From Musa acuminata AAA Group (taxonomy: Eukaryota; Streptophyta; Magnoliopsida; Zingiberales; Musaceae), in NCBI RefSeq assembly GCF_036884655.1, contig NC_088355.1:21020001-21084000 (forward strand): DNA of 64,000 nucleotides, given 5' to 3'. The notes beneath the pieces are model-generated. The model saw only the letters and a program-made list of their open reading frames with translations, was not told the origin of the DNA and searched no databases. The position numbers and the translations under genes are program-made. Each line of letters begins with the position of its first letter. The stretch's first letter is position 1. Of the stretch, positions 11,178-23,400 are shown piece by piece.

Positions 11178-11420
11178 TGTTCTTTGATATGCTCCGAAAT
11201 GGTCCATATGCCATTGATATGCTTTGAAATGTTTCACATACCATTGATATATTCCAAAATGTTTTATTTGTTATTGATATACTCCGAAACATTTCATACC
11301 CCATTGATATGCTCCGAAATGTTTCATCTATTATTGTTACGCTTCGAAATGTTCCATGTCATTGATATGCTCCAGAATATTTCATACGCCATTGATATAC
11401 TTCGAAATGCTTCATCTGCT
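11178..11420 (+). repeat. 30-bp minisatellite, first block (T 3' LTR)
   Basis: Counterpart of 5035-5277; ATTGATATGCTCCGAAATGT unit with more point changes. Confidence 0.85.
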
Positions 11421-11614
11421 ACTGTCTCAAATTATTGTTCACAATACCCTTTTGTACTCTGGTGTTAGTGGGATTATTTGGACATTTGCCAGAAATGGTA
11501 AAGGGTATGTGCTTAGAGCCTGCGATTCTCTAGATTATGTTTGGTTGTCATTCAGAAATGGATGAACCATATTATGTTTGGAATCCCACTTCACCTTCTA
11601 TCTGTTTCATCTAT

Positions 11615-11930
11615 TATTGTTACGCTTCGAAGCGTTCCATATGTCATTGATATGCTCCGGAACATTTCATACGCTATTGATATGCTCCAAAAAGTTTCCC
11701 ATGCCATTGATATACATCAAAATGCTTCGCATACCATTGATATGTTCCGAAATGTTCCATTTGCCATTGATATGCTCCGGAACATCTTGTACGCTATTGA
11801 TATGCTCCAATTATTCTGTGCTCCATTTACTATGAACTGATATGTTCTGAAATGTCCTATCTGCCATTGATATGCTCCGGAACATCTCGTACGCTATTGA
11901 TATGCTCCAATTACTCTATGCTTCATCTGT
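11615..11930 (+). repeat. 30-bp minisatellite, second block (T 3' LTR)
   Basis: Counterpart of 5470-5790, with the same separating segment before it. Confidence 0.8.
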
Positions 11931-12613
11931 TATGAACCAAATAGGTTTTGAATGACATGACACATATGATTTTGTATCTAATGAGATGGTATCCTTGAGA
12001 ATTCTTGTATTCTACCTTGCATTATGATATCTTACTTGTTTGAAACCGTTCCTTTTGTTCTGAATATGCTTTGTTACTTGCTGAGCTATTTTTAGCTCAC
12101 TCCGTTGTTATATATATCTTTCAGGTCAGCTTGTCACTCTTTGAGATGTTTGAATTGGGTTGAGGCAGTGGAGAGCTATTCTGAATTATGGGCCAGTCTT
12201 GTTGGTTATTATGTTATTGTTGTATAAGCATATTTTGTATGAAATGAAATGTTATCGATGAATCGAAATGGATATACTGTGTAAAAGTGTTAGAAGATCT
12301 CTCTTATTTGGAATTTCAGAATGTTAAGTCTAATTTATGATGATATGAACTTGTGGTGAATAGTTGGAGTTCTGATTGTATAATTTATTTAGCTTGTGGA
12401 TTTATAAATGTTGTTCATGTTTGTCAAGTTGGCTTGGGTTGCCATAAATGTGAATTATCGAGTGATGTGATATATGATTATAAAATGCACAGGTTTTATA
12501 GATGTGAATTTGATAGAATGTTTTTCAATATCCTCAAATGTGTGTTTGGATCCTGGATTGGTTTGTGTTAAAAATTTTAATATCATGGATAGTTTGAGGG
12601 GCGTGACAAAACC

Positions 12614-12983
12614 AGTCCAATTACGAGCCTAGTTGGTCCTTAATAGTGTTAATGGGATTACCTCCCAAACCTAACCATAATTATGTGCTAACTATAAATT
12701 TTAAGACATACACAAAACAAAACAAGCCCGATAAGTCTAGGTTTCTTCTAGCGGACCTTCGACGATCTCTAGACAATGTTCCAACGGACTCCCAGCAAGC
12801 TCCTAGACTTCACAATGATTTTCTTGGTAAGTTCTAATGAGCTTCTTTGGCAAGCTTCTAGACTTCTCATTAGAACTTCCAATGAATGTCCGAACTTTCG
12901 ATGAACTCTCGAACTCCCAACGAAATCTCGATCTTGACTTTGGCACTTCGTTTTGCTTTATGCCTTGATCGCTATCGTAGTTA
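12614..12983 (-). repeat. Max LTR of element D, second fragment
   Basis: The LTR continues from 750 after the duplicated AAACC and runs to the insertion of solo LTR S2. It ends ATCGCTATCGTAGTTA, whose last five bases are the S2 target site. The text (TCCGAACTTTCGATGAACTC and nearby) matches the U3 of the other Max LTRs. Confidence 0.9.
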
Positions 12984-13702
12984 TGTTTAATCTCGAATTT
13001 TGATGATAAAATCAATTGATGTGTTTGTGATATAATATGTGTTTTGAGTGATACAGGACTAGCTTCGATCAATGAGAGGTAAATTGATTAAAGCAGGAAG
13101 AATTATGTTGGGCCAAAGTGGAATATGTTAGAAGATTAAACATTGAGCTAGAGGATCGGTCGACGTATCGACAGAAGGCTTCGGGCTATGGGTTCGGGCA
13201 TCGAGCCAAGAAGAGAGGAAATTATGCCAAGGAAATCAGAGTTACGGAGGTCAACTAGCCAATTGGACAATAGGCCACAAGAGAGGACGATACGCTTAAG
13301 AATCGGATGAGGTGTCGATAAACCAATGACATGCTGGACAAAGGATTCATGCTTTGTAATCATTTGTCTAAGATCAAAGTAGTCTAGGGGGCTAATTGAG
13401 TTAGCTTTTGGTGTAATCTTGCTAACTCAATTAGGAGCCAATTGGGCCTTAATTGGGATTGATTTGGGTTCATTGGGAGGCCCATTCAGTGACCCAAAAG
13501 TTGGGTCAAGCAGTGGCACCACCAAAACATGGTCTTTGTAGCTGTCAGGCGATGGTACCACCAAACTGGGCTGTGGTACCACCCAATGACAATATTTCAG
13601 GCAATGGTATTACCTAGTGTCAGGCTACAGGTGGTGGTACGGCTCATACCCAGAAGATCGAGAAATTTAAATTTTTGGCTCCAATTTTGAAACCATTTGG
13701 GG

Positions 13703-13716
13703 CCTATAAATACCCC
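13703..13716 (+). promoter_or_regulatory. TATA box of solo LTR S2
   Basis: CCTATAAATACCCC in the family position, about 70 bp after the last palindromic box. Confidence 0.75.
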
Positions 13717-13911
13717 ACTTAGGTAGCAAGAAAGGAGTAAGAATTCTTGAGAAAAAAATTGAGTAAAATCTGCCAAAACTTTGAGTTCCCTCCTCCTAGT
13801 GCTTAGAGTTAATCCTAAGGGAGGTGTGTGAGGGAATACTTATAAAAGAGTGACTTGTAAGGGTTATCTCCTAAACTCATGAAAAGGAGAAAGTGCTGTA
13901 AAGAGGTAGTT

Positions 13912-13992
13912 GGTCTTCACCTATTGAAGGAAGACCTTTAGTGGATGCCGGTGACCTCAACGGAGGAGGAATCAGAAGTGGATGTAGGTCAC
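13912..13992 (+). promoter_or_regulatory. Conserved R/U5 inverted repeats of Max LTR
   Basis: Two inverted repeats lie in tandem: GGTCTTC (13912-13918) with GAAGACC (13930-13936), and GTGACCT (13951-13957) with AGGTCAC (13986-13992). The same pair is in LTR D at 297-321 and 241-282, so it belongs to the LTR. They lie downstream of the TATA box and would be transcribed. Confidence 0.6.
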
Positions 13993-14243
13993 TACGACCA
14001 AACCACTATAAATTCTGGTGTGTTCTTTCCTTACTGCTTATTCTCTTTACTACATTCTACTTTACTTCATTGCAAATTATCCAATCCCCTCTTCTCTATT
14101 CACTTGCAAACTTATATGAGTTAAACAAACAGTTTTCGTCGAAATCGATTTTTATCGTACAAAGATTTTCAAACCGATGTAATTTTTCCACTACACTAAT
14201 TCACCCCCCCCCTCTTAGTGTCATTCTTGATCATAACAAGTTA

Positions 14244-14324
14244 ATCCTGCATACTTTTCTCAACATATATATTTGATCAAATAATTTACCAATTGATTTC
14301 ATCATCAAAATCCGAGATTCAATA
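14244..14324 (-). repeat. Max LTR of element D, last fragment
   Basis: The LTR 5' end in sense: TTGATGATGAAATCAATTG-type text ending GATTCAATA, with the terminal CA mutated to TA. The purine tract follows immediately, so this LTR is the 3' LTR of a minus-strand element. Confidence 0.88.
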
Positions 14325-14339
14325 ATCTCCTCCTTTTTT
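14325..14339 (-). other. Polypurine tract of element D
   Basis: The reverse complement reads AAAAAAGGAGGAGAT and abuts the LTR. The matching tract beside B is AAAAAGGGGGAGAT. Confidence 0.8.
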
Positions 14340-15596
14340 ATGATGACAATCAATTGATAACGGAGTTAATCTTAACTCCCCATATCTATATGTCATACTT
14401 GAGAAAAGACATTCTTGAATTCAAGGCCTTTGAATTCAAGTATCAAGCTGATAAGTTAAGTTCATTTAAACTTATCAATATGCATATCATGATACTTATC
14501 ATGATTTACCAATTTTAAATACGATATTACATATTTATGAAAATGATGTCAAGGCATGACATCCATTTTCAAGTCCAATGATAATCAATCATTATTTACG
14601 AATTTTGAATATGAATTTTAACAAGATGACAATTCTTGATAAAAGATAATAATTCATTATTCCATGGCAAGATATCAATTTGTAAAATAACAAGTTAAGC
14701 TCATAATATCTTATCAAAATGAAAGACATTTATCAATTTGATACGAAATCAAGCATGATACTAAGAATTAAAAAAGCATTCGAAAGCAATCACGCCACAT
14801 TTCAATATGTTTTAAGCCTTTGTATTTGATGATACCAATCATATTTCAAGCATTCACAACATATACATGTATTTATGATAAGTATGCATTTATGATAGGA
14901 TACATACAATGCCAATTTTGTCATCAATTTATCATATTTTGGTATTATTTCTTCCCCTTTGTCATTAACAAAAAGGAGGATAATTCAATAATGCATGGTA
15001 AAAAAATTCATGCAAGTTTCACACTAGTTTATCCAATCGATATTGCATCATTGCATAGTATCATTCAAAAGTTCTCAACATCAAAATTTATAAACATTAA
15101 AAAGATAGACTCCATCAAAAGTTATTTCTCTCCCTTTTGTTATCAAAACTTTGTATGTAGAAGGAAAGTAGGAAGGAAATCCATTAAGAACCAAATTTGT
15201 GAAGTCAAAAACATTAAATAAGTTTTCATTAAAACATGCTTTAATCAAAGAGAAGGGATTCATAAAAAGGATCTTACGAAATCAAATTTCCATTCTTGCA
15301 AGTGATTATCACGTACTAAAATGTATCTTTCAAGGATCAAGATATCCATTGAAATTTATAAAATTCATCTTTCATGAGAAGAATAAGGAGAGGAGCATCA
15401 TATAAAAAAGAAATTCATAAGTCAAATCCATTTCTCATTAAAAATTCATAAGAGATATATCCGTGAGAGATGTATTTATCAATGAAATCTATGAAGTGAT
15501 TAAGTGTGCCAAAAACCATTAAGTGATGGAGCAAGGGTATGGAGTAAACTTGATACTAAGGAAGATAAAAATAAAATAGAGTCATGAGAGCCCCAT
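14340..15596 (-). other. 3' untranslated spacer of element D
   Basis: AT-rich, no open frame that resembles a protein. It contains a PPT-like repeat near 14948 (CTTCCCCTTTGTCATTAACA then AAAAGGAG) and a weaker one near 15127. The same spacer is found in E, H and B. Confidence 0.7.
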
Positions 15597-17344
15597 TTAT
15601 GAAATACATGCATTCAGCCAATTTATTATTTCTAACTCCCTTCTAATAAAATCAAATTGTTCTTCATTGAAGGGTTTTGTAAAGATATATGCCAATTGAT
15701 GTTTCGTATCAATAAACTCTAAGATTACATCATAATTATTAACAATATTTCGTATAAAATGATGTCTAATGTCAATGTGTTTAGTTCTAGAGTGTTAAAT
15801 AGGATTTTTTGTTAAACATATTACACTTATCATCTTACTAGGAATATTCTTAAGATAAATTTTATAATCTTCTAATGTATTTTTCATCCATACAACTTGT
15901 GCACAACATGCACTAGCCGTAGTGTATTCGGCTTCGGTTGTGGATAGTGCAACTGAGTTTTATTTCTTGGAAGACCTAGAGACAAATGTGTGTCCTAAAA
16001 ATTGATATGTTCTGGATGTGCTTTTTCTATCTAATCTACATCCAGCAAAATTAGCATCGGCATAACCAAGCAATTCAAAATTTTTAGATTTTGGATACCA
16101 GAATCCCAGTTTAGGTGTTTCTTTTAGGTATCTAAAAATCCTTTTAACAGCTTTTAAATGAGATTACTTGGGGTTAGATTGAAACCTAACACAAAGTCCT
16201 ACACTAAACATGATATATGGTCTAGTTGCGATGAGGTATAGTAAACTATCTATCATACCCCTATAAGCTTTTTAATCAAAGCTTTCTCCACCTTCATCAA
16301 TGTCTAACTTAGTGGAGGTACTTATAGGAGTATTGATGGCTTTTGAACTATCCATATTAAATCATTTTAACAAGTCTAATACATATTTTGTTTGATTAAT
16401 AAAAATATATTAAGTTGTTTGATTTGCAAGCTTAAAAAGAAAGTTTATTCACCCATTAGACTTATTTCAAACTCTTGACTCATGCTTTTGGCAAACGATT
16501 CACATAATGATTCATTTATAGAACAAAAAATAATGTCATCAACATAAATTTGAACAATGAGAAAATCATTATCAAAATTTTTAATAAACAATGTAGTATC
16601 GACCTTGCTTTTAGAGAAATTACTTTGAATAAGAAATGAGCTAAGTCTCTTATACCAAGACCTTGGGGCTTGTTTCAATCTATAGAGAGCTTTAGTCAAT
16701 TTAAACATATGATTAGGGAGATTATCATTCTCAAATCCGGGAGGTTGTTCAATATAAACTTCTTCGAAAATAAAGTCATTAAGAAAAGCACTCTTAACAT
16801 CCATTTGAAACAACTTAAAATTATTACTACTAACATATTTATGGCTTCTAATCGTGTCATAAGAGCGAAGGTTTCTTTATAATTGATACATTCTTCTTGG
16901 TTGAAACCCTTAACCACTAATCTAGCCTTATTTTTGACCATGATACCAAGTTCATCTTGCTTGTTTCTAAAGATCCATTTAGTACTAATAACTAAATAGT
17001 CATTTGGCCTCGGAACAAGCTTCCATACCTCATTTCTCTCAAATTGTTTCAACTCTTCTTGCATTACAATGACCTATGAATCATCTTTCAAGGCCTTGTC
17101 AATGCATTTAGGTTCAATTTAGGAGAGAAAAGTGGTGTTTGCATAGAAGTTCTTAAGAAAAGAACAAGTTTAAACCCCTTTTGATGTATCTCGAATAATT
17201 AGCTCCTTAGGATGAGCATCTACATACTTCCATTCCTTGGATAAGGATGTTTCAGAAGAAGATGCATCCAAGTTGCTAGATGGAGAAAGGGTTTCATTTA
17301 AATTCAAAGCATCAAAATTAAGATCATCATCAAACATTGGGTTT
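15597..17344 (-). pseudogene. Max pol fragment: reverse transcriptase and RNase H (element D)
   Basis: Read leftward from about 17344. The N-side is the connector before RT (LSKEWKYVDAHPKELIIRDT). RT follows in two frames between 17064 and 16445, with TKWIFRNKQDELG, MDVKSAFLNDFIFEEVYIEQ and the catalytic IYVDDIIF. RNase H lies at about 16020-15597 with ALSTTEAEY and HSRTKHIDIRHHFIR and ends at a stop at 15597. Frameshifts separate RT from RNase H, and an in-frame stop precedes HSRTKHIDI. Integrase, protease and gag are absent because the fragment is cut at 17344, where another Max LTR tail begins. The wording of RT and RNase H is typical of SIRE/Maximus Ty1/copia elements. It is not functional. 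Confidence 0.88.
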
Positions 17345-17457
17345 TTTGCTTTATGCCTTGATTGCTATCGTAGTTAATCCTGCACACTTTTCTCAACATA
17401 TATATTTGATCAAATAATTTACCAATTGATTTCCTCAACAAAATCCGAGATTCAACA
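17345..17457 (-). repeat. Max LTR tail of element E
   Basis: TTTTGCTTTATGCCTTGATT... to GAGATTCAACA matches the end of LTR D. Only the sense 5' end of the LTR survives; the rest was lost where it joins the D pol fragment. Confidence 0.8.
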
Positions 17458-18536
17458 ATCTTTCCCTTTTTATAATGATAATCAATTGATGACAGAGTTA
17501 ACCTTAACTCCCCTTATCTATATGCCATACTTGAGAAAAGACACTCTTGAATTCAAGACCTTTGAATTCAAGCATCAAACCGATAAGTTATAGGCATTTA
17601 AACTTATCGACATGCACATCATGATACCAATCATGATTTACCATCTCAAAATATGATACCATGTATTTATCACAATACAAATAATGTCAAGGCATGACAT
17701 CCATTTTTAAGTTCAATATAGAATGATGATAGACAATCATCATTTTCAAGTATGATGCGAATTTCAAATATGAAATTTAGCAAGATAATAATTTTTTACA
17801 AAAGATGACAATTCATCAATCCGAGGTATGATACTAAAGTAAGCATGATAAATTTGATACCTTATCATAATGATAGATATTTATCATTTTGATATGAAAT
17901 CAAACATGATTTTAAGAATAAACAATATCAAGTATCCATACATTTTGATAATTTTCAAGTATTTGCGATGTATTTGATGATACTAATCATATTTCAAGCA
18001 TTCGTAATACATTCAAGTATTTGTGATATGATACTTTTTTCACATTTTCATCAATTTATACATTCAAACATTTACGATACGATACTTTTTTTACATTATC
18101 ATCAATTTATATATTCAAGCATTTATAATACGATACTTTTTTTCACAATATCATCAATTTACCATATTTCTCCTCCTTTGTCATCAACAAAAAAGAAATC
18201 ATTCAACAAGGCAAGTGTTTAAAAAACTATTCAAGTAAGTTCAACACCAATTTATCCAAGTTAGCAAAAATAAGAAGTTAAGCAAAAACTTTGCATGATA
18301 ACTACTCTTGAATAAGCTAACATTTTTACTTTAGATATGCAAAAGCTTTTTGGTTATTCTTGAGACGTGGAAGTTTCTTTCTTCCATTGCCATAAGGATA
18401 AGAGGAAGAAGGGTAAGGAAGAAATTCATTACAAATTAAATTCATGAAAGGATTTAAATCAAGTCAAATGAAATAAATAATTTTCATTGAATCAAGCTTC
18501 TAGTTTAACAAGGAGAAGGGATTCATAAAAAGGATC
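17458..18536 (-). other. PPT and 3' untranslated spacer of element E
   Basis: Begins ATCTTTCCCTTTTT (purine tract in sense) and is collinear with the spacer of D, with the PPT-like repeat near 18170. No coding sequence. Cut at 18536 by the next LTR. Confidence 0.75.
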
Positions 18537-18927
18537 TATTAGGATTAAGTCGGCACTAAGAGAGGGGGGGAGGAGGAAATTAGTGCAGCAGATTAAAACG
18601 TCGGTTTAAAAATATTTGTACGTTAAAAATGATCTTGGAAGATAACTTGAAAGCATGTTTGTTCATAAGGGTAGTGAAAGCTAAGTAAGGAGGAAGTGAA
18701 GCTATTGCAAAGTAAATAGCAAAAATCGAAATGAAAACTATAATTTATAGTGGTTCAGTCGGTGTGACCTACCTCCACTTCCGATTCCTCCTCCGTCGAG
18801 GTCACCGGTGTCTACTAATAGTCTTCCTTCAATAGACGAAGACCAACCACCTCTTTACAGCACTTTCTCCTTTTCACAGGTTCAGACGATAACCCTTACA
18901 AGCCTCACACATCTCTTGAATGATCTC
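18537..18927 (-). repeat. Max LTR fragment L1
   Basis: TATTAGGATTAAG (mutated TGTTAGGATTAAG) followed by CGGCACTAAGAG, the G-run and R/U5 text with the GAGGTCACC block. It is broken at 18927 by the plus-strand LTR of F. The preceding GGATC (18532-18536) may be its target duplicate; the partner is not in sight. Confidence 0.8.
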
Positions 18928-20161
18928 TGTTGAATATCAGATTTTGATTATGAAACCAATTGATAGTATTTATTTGATATGTGTTTTGAGTGATGTAGGA
19001 CTAACTTCGATCAAGGAGAGGCAAATTGATTAAAGAAAGAAGAATCAGATGTTGGGCCGGAGGGAACATGTCAGAAGATTGGACGTCGGGCTGGAGGAAT
19101 GGTCGACGTATTAGCAGAAGGATTCAGGTCGAGAATTCGAGCATTGGGCCTAGAAGAGCAGACATTGTGCCAAGGAGATTGGAGTTGCAGCATCAACAGG
19201 CTGATCGAGCAAAAGGCCGCGAAAGAGGAAGATGTGCCGAAGGATCGGACGAAGCACTAGATGAACCAATGACGTGCCGGACAATAAGGATTCACTTATA
19301 ATCGATAATGTCTAGATCGAGTTAGGTTAGAGTCTAATTGAGTTAGTTTAGAATATAATTAAGCCAACTCAATTAGGGGACCAATTGGGCTCATTTTTGG
19401 GCTGTGTTGGGCCAAGTGGAAGGCCCAAACAATGACCCAATAGGTGGTACCACCGTGGCACAGTCTTTGAGATTGTGTTAGGCGATGGTACCGCCTAGAC
19501 TCAATCTCCGAGGTTGTCAAACGATGGTACCGCCTAGTGGCAGGGTGTCAAGTGGTGGTACCGCCTAGTGGCAGGGTGTCAAGCGGTGGTACCGCTAGAA
19601 CTTGAGAAACCCGAGATGAGACCTTTTTAGGCTCCAAGTTTGAATCAACTTGAGGCCTATAAATACCCCTCTTATCCCTAGCTAACATATACAAGCATAG
19701 AGGGTTTAAAAGTGAGAAAACGCTGTTGCAATCACTTGAGAAATCCCCTCCTCAAGCTTTAAGTTTAGAATTCTATTTAGAGAGGAGTGAGTGCTTGTAA
19801 AGGTTATCTCCTAAACCTGTGAAAAGGAGAAGAGGGGTGTAAAAGGATAATTAGTCTTTGCCTATTGAAGGAAGACCGATAGTGGATGCCAGTGGCCTCG
19901 ATGGAAGAGGAATCGGTGGAGTGGATATAGGTCACGATGATCGAACCACTATAAAAATCTGGTTTGCATTTCTTTTGAGTAATATACTTTAACTGCAAAC
20001 CACTTTACTTGCTTACTACTTTCAATACATTTATGAACATGCTTTCAAGTTAAGCATATTTTTTAGATTAGTTTTCAACGAACAAAAAGATTTTCGAAAT
20101 CGACGTGATTTTACCGCTGCACTTATTCAACCCCCATCTTAGTGTTGACTCATTCATAACA
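18928..20161 (+). repeat. 5' Max LTR of element F
   Basis: A 1,234-bp LTR from TGTTGAATATCAG to CATTCATAACA, followed two bases later by the primer site, so it is a true 5' LTR of a plus-strand element. Palindromes GGTGGTACCACC and relatives lie at about 19440-19600. The 3' LTR is not in the window. Confidence 0.92.
19656..19669 (+). promoter_or_regulatory. TATA box of F LTR
   Basis: CCTATAAATACCCC, in the standard Max position. Confidence 0.75.
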
Positions 20162-20163
20162 AT

Positions 20164-20175
20164 TGGTATTAGAGC
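20164..20175 (+). other. Primer-binding site of F
   Basis: TGGTATTAGAGC, one C-to-T change from the initiator-Met-tRNA-complementary sequence. Confidence 0.9.
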
Positions 20176-20211
20176 CTCGTTATTTCTCATTTGGTTTAAC
20201 ACCCAAGAGAA

Positions 20212-21175
20212 ATGGTTCTTTTCGGATTTTAAGAAGTTTTTCAATTGTTTGTCCTCCTATATTCAATGAGATGGACTACACTTATTGGAAAACTCGAATG
20301 AGAGTTTTCTTACTTTCTATGGATTTAAACTTATGGAATATCATTGAAAATATATTTCAAAGTCTTCTACTCTAATAAATGAATGGAATGATTTGGAGAA
20401 GAAATGTTTTTCTTTAAATACTAGACCTATGAATGCTTTATTTTGCACCTTAGACAAAAATGAATTCAATCGAATTTTTATATGCGAAATAACTTTCGAT
20501 ATTTGGCACACTCTTGATATCACACACAAATGCACTAGTAGAGTAAAAGATTCTAAGATAAATCTTTTGATGTATGATTTTGAACTTTTTCGAATGAAGC
20601 CACACGAAACCATTGTTGACATGTACACCCGTTTTACGGATGTCATCAATGGCTTAAAAGCTCTTGGCAAATGTTTTTCAAATCTTGAACTTGTTAAGAA
20701 AGTTTTACGATCTCTTTTTAAAACTTGGGATCCTAAAGTAATGGCCATTTAAGAGACTAATGATTTGAATACTTTCCCTCTCGAAGAACTCTTCAAGTCT
20801 TTAATGACCTATGAAATGAGTTGTATGACACAAGATAAACATGAGAACAACCTTCTAAAGAACAGGAAGGATTTGATACTTAGAACAATTGAAGACCACT
20901 CGAGCAAAAGCTCAAGTGATGGTAAACTTGAACTCCTCACTATGAAACTTAAAAGGTTCATGAAATAAGAATTAAAGAACAAAAATAAACTTAAAAATGA
21001 AGGGAATACTTGCTATGAACGCAAGAAGAAGGAAGTACTCCTAGATAAATCAAGCTAATCCGATGACGAGGAGCAAACCGATGAAGATGAAACGACAAAC
21101 TTCACTTTGATGACTCTCTACAATAAGGTAAACAACTCAAACGAAACTCCTTTACTTTATTTTGAAATTACTTGA
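20212..21175 (+). pseudogene. Max gag without zinc knuckle (element F)
   Basis: Ty1/copia Gag of the UBN2 type, read from the start region near 20212-20271 to the stop at 21173-21175. Recognisable blocks are DYTYWKTRMRVFLLSMDLNLW (about 20274), ALFCTLDKNEFNRIF, IVDMYTRFTDVINGLKALGK and PLEELFKSLMTYEM. Several stops and at least one frameshift break it (for example near 20373, 20750 and 20966). The C-terminal part keeps TCYERKKKE where a CCHC knuckle is expected: the second Cys is Arg, and the His and last Cys are missing. It ends TPLLYFEIT and a stop, as the Gag of element B ends PLIYFEIT and a stop. No pol follows. It would form the particle shell. Confidence 0.85.
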
Positions 21176-22798
21176 TGATTTTTCATGAGTTATTTTTATA
21201 TTAGTTAGTAAAAAAAATAAAAAAAATAAAAGAAAATTATAAAAATTATATCATGCTTCTTTTTCTAGCTATTTTAAAATTTTGATCATGACAATTGCAT
21301 CTTTTATGAAAATACAACAAAATGTTAATCTAATGCTTGTACACCTAGAAAGATTAATCTTATGTATGCATTTAAGAAGAAATAATGTATATTATGTTGA
21401 TTTACGTATTGCTCTTTGATGTTGATTGAAAATGTTTTATGTTTAATGAAATCATATTTAATAATTTAATGATGCATAATGATGTAAGATGTAATAAAAA
21501 TGTTAAAAGTTTTGGTACCATGCTTATTGATTTAATTATGCATGATGATTTGAAGTCTTGGTGATTTTTGTGATGAATCTTGTCTTTGTATTTTGGTTTT
21601 AAACAATGATGCATGTTTTGATTTGCGTAAAAACTTGGGTATGATAGTAAGAAATCAAATCACTTAAATTAAGACAACCAAAAGGGAATGTATTTTGAAA
21701 ATAAATGTTTATATCATATTTGATGATTTTATACTTTGAAACTATGCATGATGAGTTGAAGTAATAATGGTTTGAATGTACGAATCGATAATCTTTTTAT
21801 CACACGAATCATGATTCCTTCACTTGATACTCTAATTTTTTTTATGATTCATGATAAATTAAGACATTATGCATGAATCAAGTTCTCGTGTGAATCTATT
21901 TACGTTGCCTTCATTGAATTTTTCAAAAAATGATTTTGATGATTTGAATTTGAATGAAAAATTTTCAACCGAATTATGAACTTTCTTTTGATTTCTCTAC
22001 TTGAGCTATCTTTTATGAGAATCAAAATATTTTCTATCTTTGATGATTTCTTCTTACCATTTAGAGACTTATGCAAACAAACTATGACCTTGATAATGGT
22101 TTGTAATGGTTTAAAATTATACATGTTATATGTTGAAGACTTGAAACCATGTTTTGGTATCATGCATACCCAAGTAATGTTGATTTAACAAATTGAATGA
22201 TTTGAAAATGAATGATGATTTTTCTCTTGATTATAACTTATGATATATTTTTTTATGTGAATCACAATCTTGATTTCTCGATATTTTATACTTAAAATAT
22301 TTCTATGAATTGAGATCATTTTCTCCTTGTTTCTTTTTGCTATTCACTAAAAAGAATATTTATCAAAATGAATCATGTCTTTTGGTATTCACATGATCTT
22401 ATCTTTCATGATATAATTTTTATAATTCCTTGTATTCATGAAGTATATCTCATCACTAATTTTTTCTTGATATTCTTCATGAGATGAAATGAATGTGATG
22501 AAATGAAATTATGCATGAAATACTCATGAGAAGTTATGATCATGCATGATAGGATGTAATGTAATTTAACATTTAGATACTATCATTAATTAAAATACTA
22601 TGATTTGTTGCTAAAATGATGTATTATGAATGCTTGAGTATCATATATGATATGATGATTGATTTATTTTTAGTATCATACATAAAGTAAGGATGATATG
22701 TAAAGTTTTAAAATTGTGCATGTTTTAATTTGAAACTATTATGATGCATAAACATAGTGAAAAAAGATTGATACTTTAACTTTGTCATGATTTGAAAA
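21176..22798 (+). other. AT-rich non-coding region replacing pol in element F
   Basis: AT-rich and full of ATGCATGAT and ATGATGATTT motifs, no pol domain in any frame. It is collinear with the region downstream of gag in B: for example TACACCTAG(A)AAGATTAATC at about 21350 and GAGATGAAATGAA...GATCATGCATGATAGGATG at about 22480-22555. It is cut at 22798 by LTR G. Confidence 0.8.
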
Positions 22799-23400
22799 TG
22801 TTAGGAAATAGTCGGCACTAAGAGGTGAATTAGTGTAGCGGTAAAATCACGTCAGTTTCAAAAATCTTTCTTATGATAAAATCCATTTCATAAAGACGTT
22901 AACTTGAAATCGTACAGAAACGTAGTGAAGGAGGAATATAGTTTGCAATAAAGATAAATAGCAAGAAGTAAATTCAAACCAGATTTTTATAGTGGTTCGG
23001 TCGTCGTGACCTACATCCACTCCACTGATTCCTCTTCCGTCGAGGCCACTGGCATCCACTATCGGTCTTCCTTCAATAGGAAAAGACCAACCACATTTTA
23101 CAGCTCTTTCTCCTTTTACCGGGTTTAGGAGATAACCCTTATACCCCCACTTGCTCCTCTCTTAAACTATTCTAACACTTAGAGGAAAGAGATGAGTTCA
23201 CATAAGATTACAATAGCGTTTCTATTCTTTTTCACTCTTAATACTTATGTTGTTAGCTAGGGCTGAGAAGGGTATTTATAGGCCTCAAGTTGATTCAAAC
23301 TTGGAGCCTAAAAATATCTTATCCTGGATCTTCGGGGTACTAGCGGTATTGCCACTAATGCTAGTTTGACACTGACAAACACTGGGTGGCACCACCACCT
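22799..23400 (-). repeat. Max LTR fragment G
   Basis: Minus orientation, TGTTAGGAAATAGTCGGCACT onward, with the R/U5 block and a TATA box at 23272-23284. It stops at 23400 inside the palindromic cassette (GGTGGCACCACCACCT), where H begins. Confidence 0.85.

Larger units (their letters stand above)
751..12608 (+). mobile_element. Complete Ty3/gypsy element T with 4.5-kb LTRs
   Basis: The element has two direct LTRs starting TGTAATATCCCTCAC and ending GGGGCGTGACA (mutated to GGGGCGTGAGA in the left copy). A primer site follows the left LTR and a purine tract (8087-8099) precedes the right one. Five-base target duplications AAACC flank it at 746-750 and 12609-12613. Only about 1.6 kb lies between the LTRs and it holds decayed gag, protease and RT scraps, so the copy cannot move by itself. 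The LTR ends and the RT remnant resemble Tekay/Del-type chromoviruses, but the clade is uncertain. It is inserted in the U3 of Max LTR D. Confidence 0.93.
8100..12608 (+). repeat. 3' LTR of T
   Basis: A 4,509-bp direct repeat of 751-6463 that lacks the solo LTR. It ends GGGGCGTGACA and is followed by the target duplication AAACC. It carries the same sequence of triplet tract, hairpins and minisatellites, so these are inherited LTR parts, not separate host repeats. Confidence 0.95.
12984..14238 (+). mobile_element. Solo Max LTR (S2), plus orientation
   Basis: A 1,255-bp LTR from TGTTTAATCTCG to GATCATAACA with target duplications AGTTA at 12979-12983 and 14239-14243. No PBS or internal sequence follows; the next bases continue LTR D. 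It contains palindromic GGTACCACC boxes (about 13512-13640), a TATA box and the R/U5 inverted repeats. Confidence 0.96.

Noticed and set aside
751..12608. Segmental tandem duplication of about 5 kb
   Set aside because: The two copies are LTRs: they have TG...CA ends, a primer site after the first, a purine tract before the second, and 5-bp target duplicates outside.
14820..15221. 133-codon frame in the D spacer
   Set aside because: AT-rich composition, no resemblance to a protein, and it is not open in the matching spacers of E, H and B.
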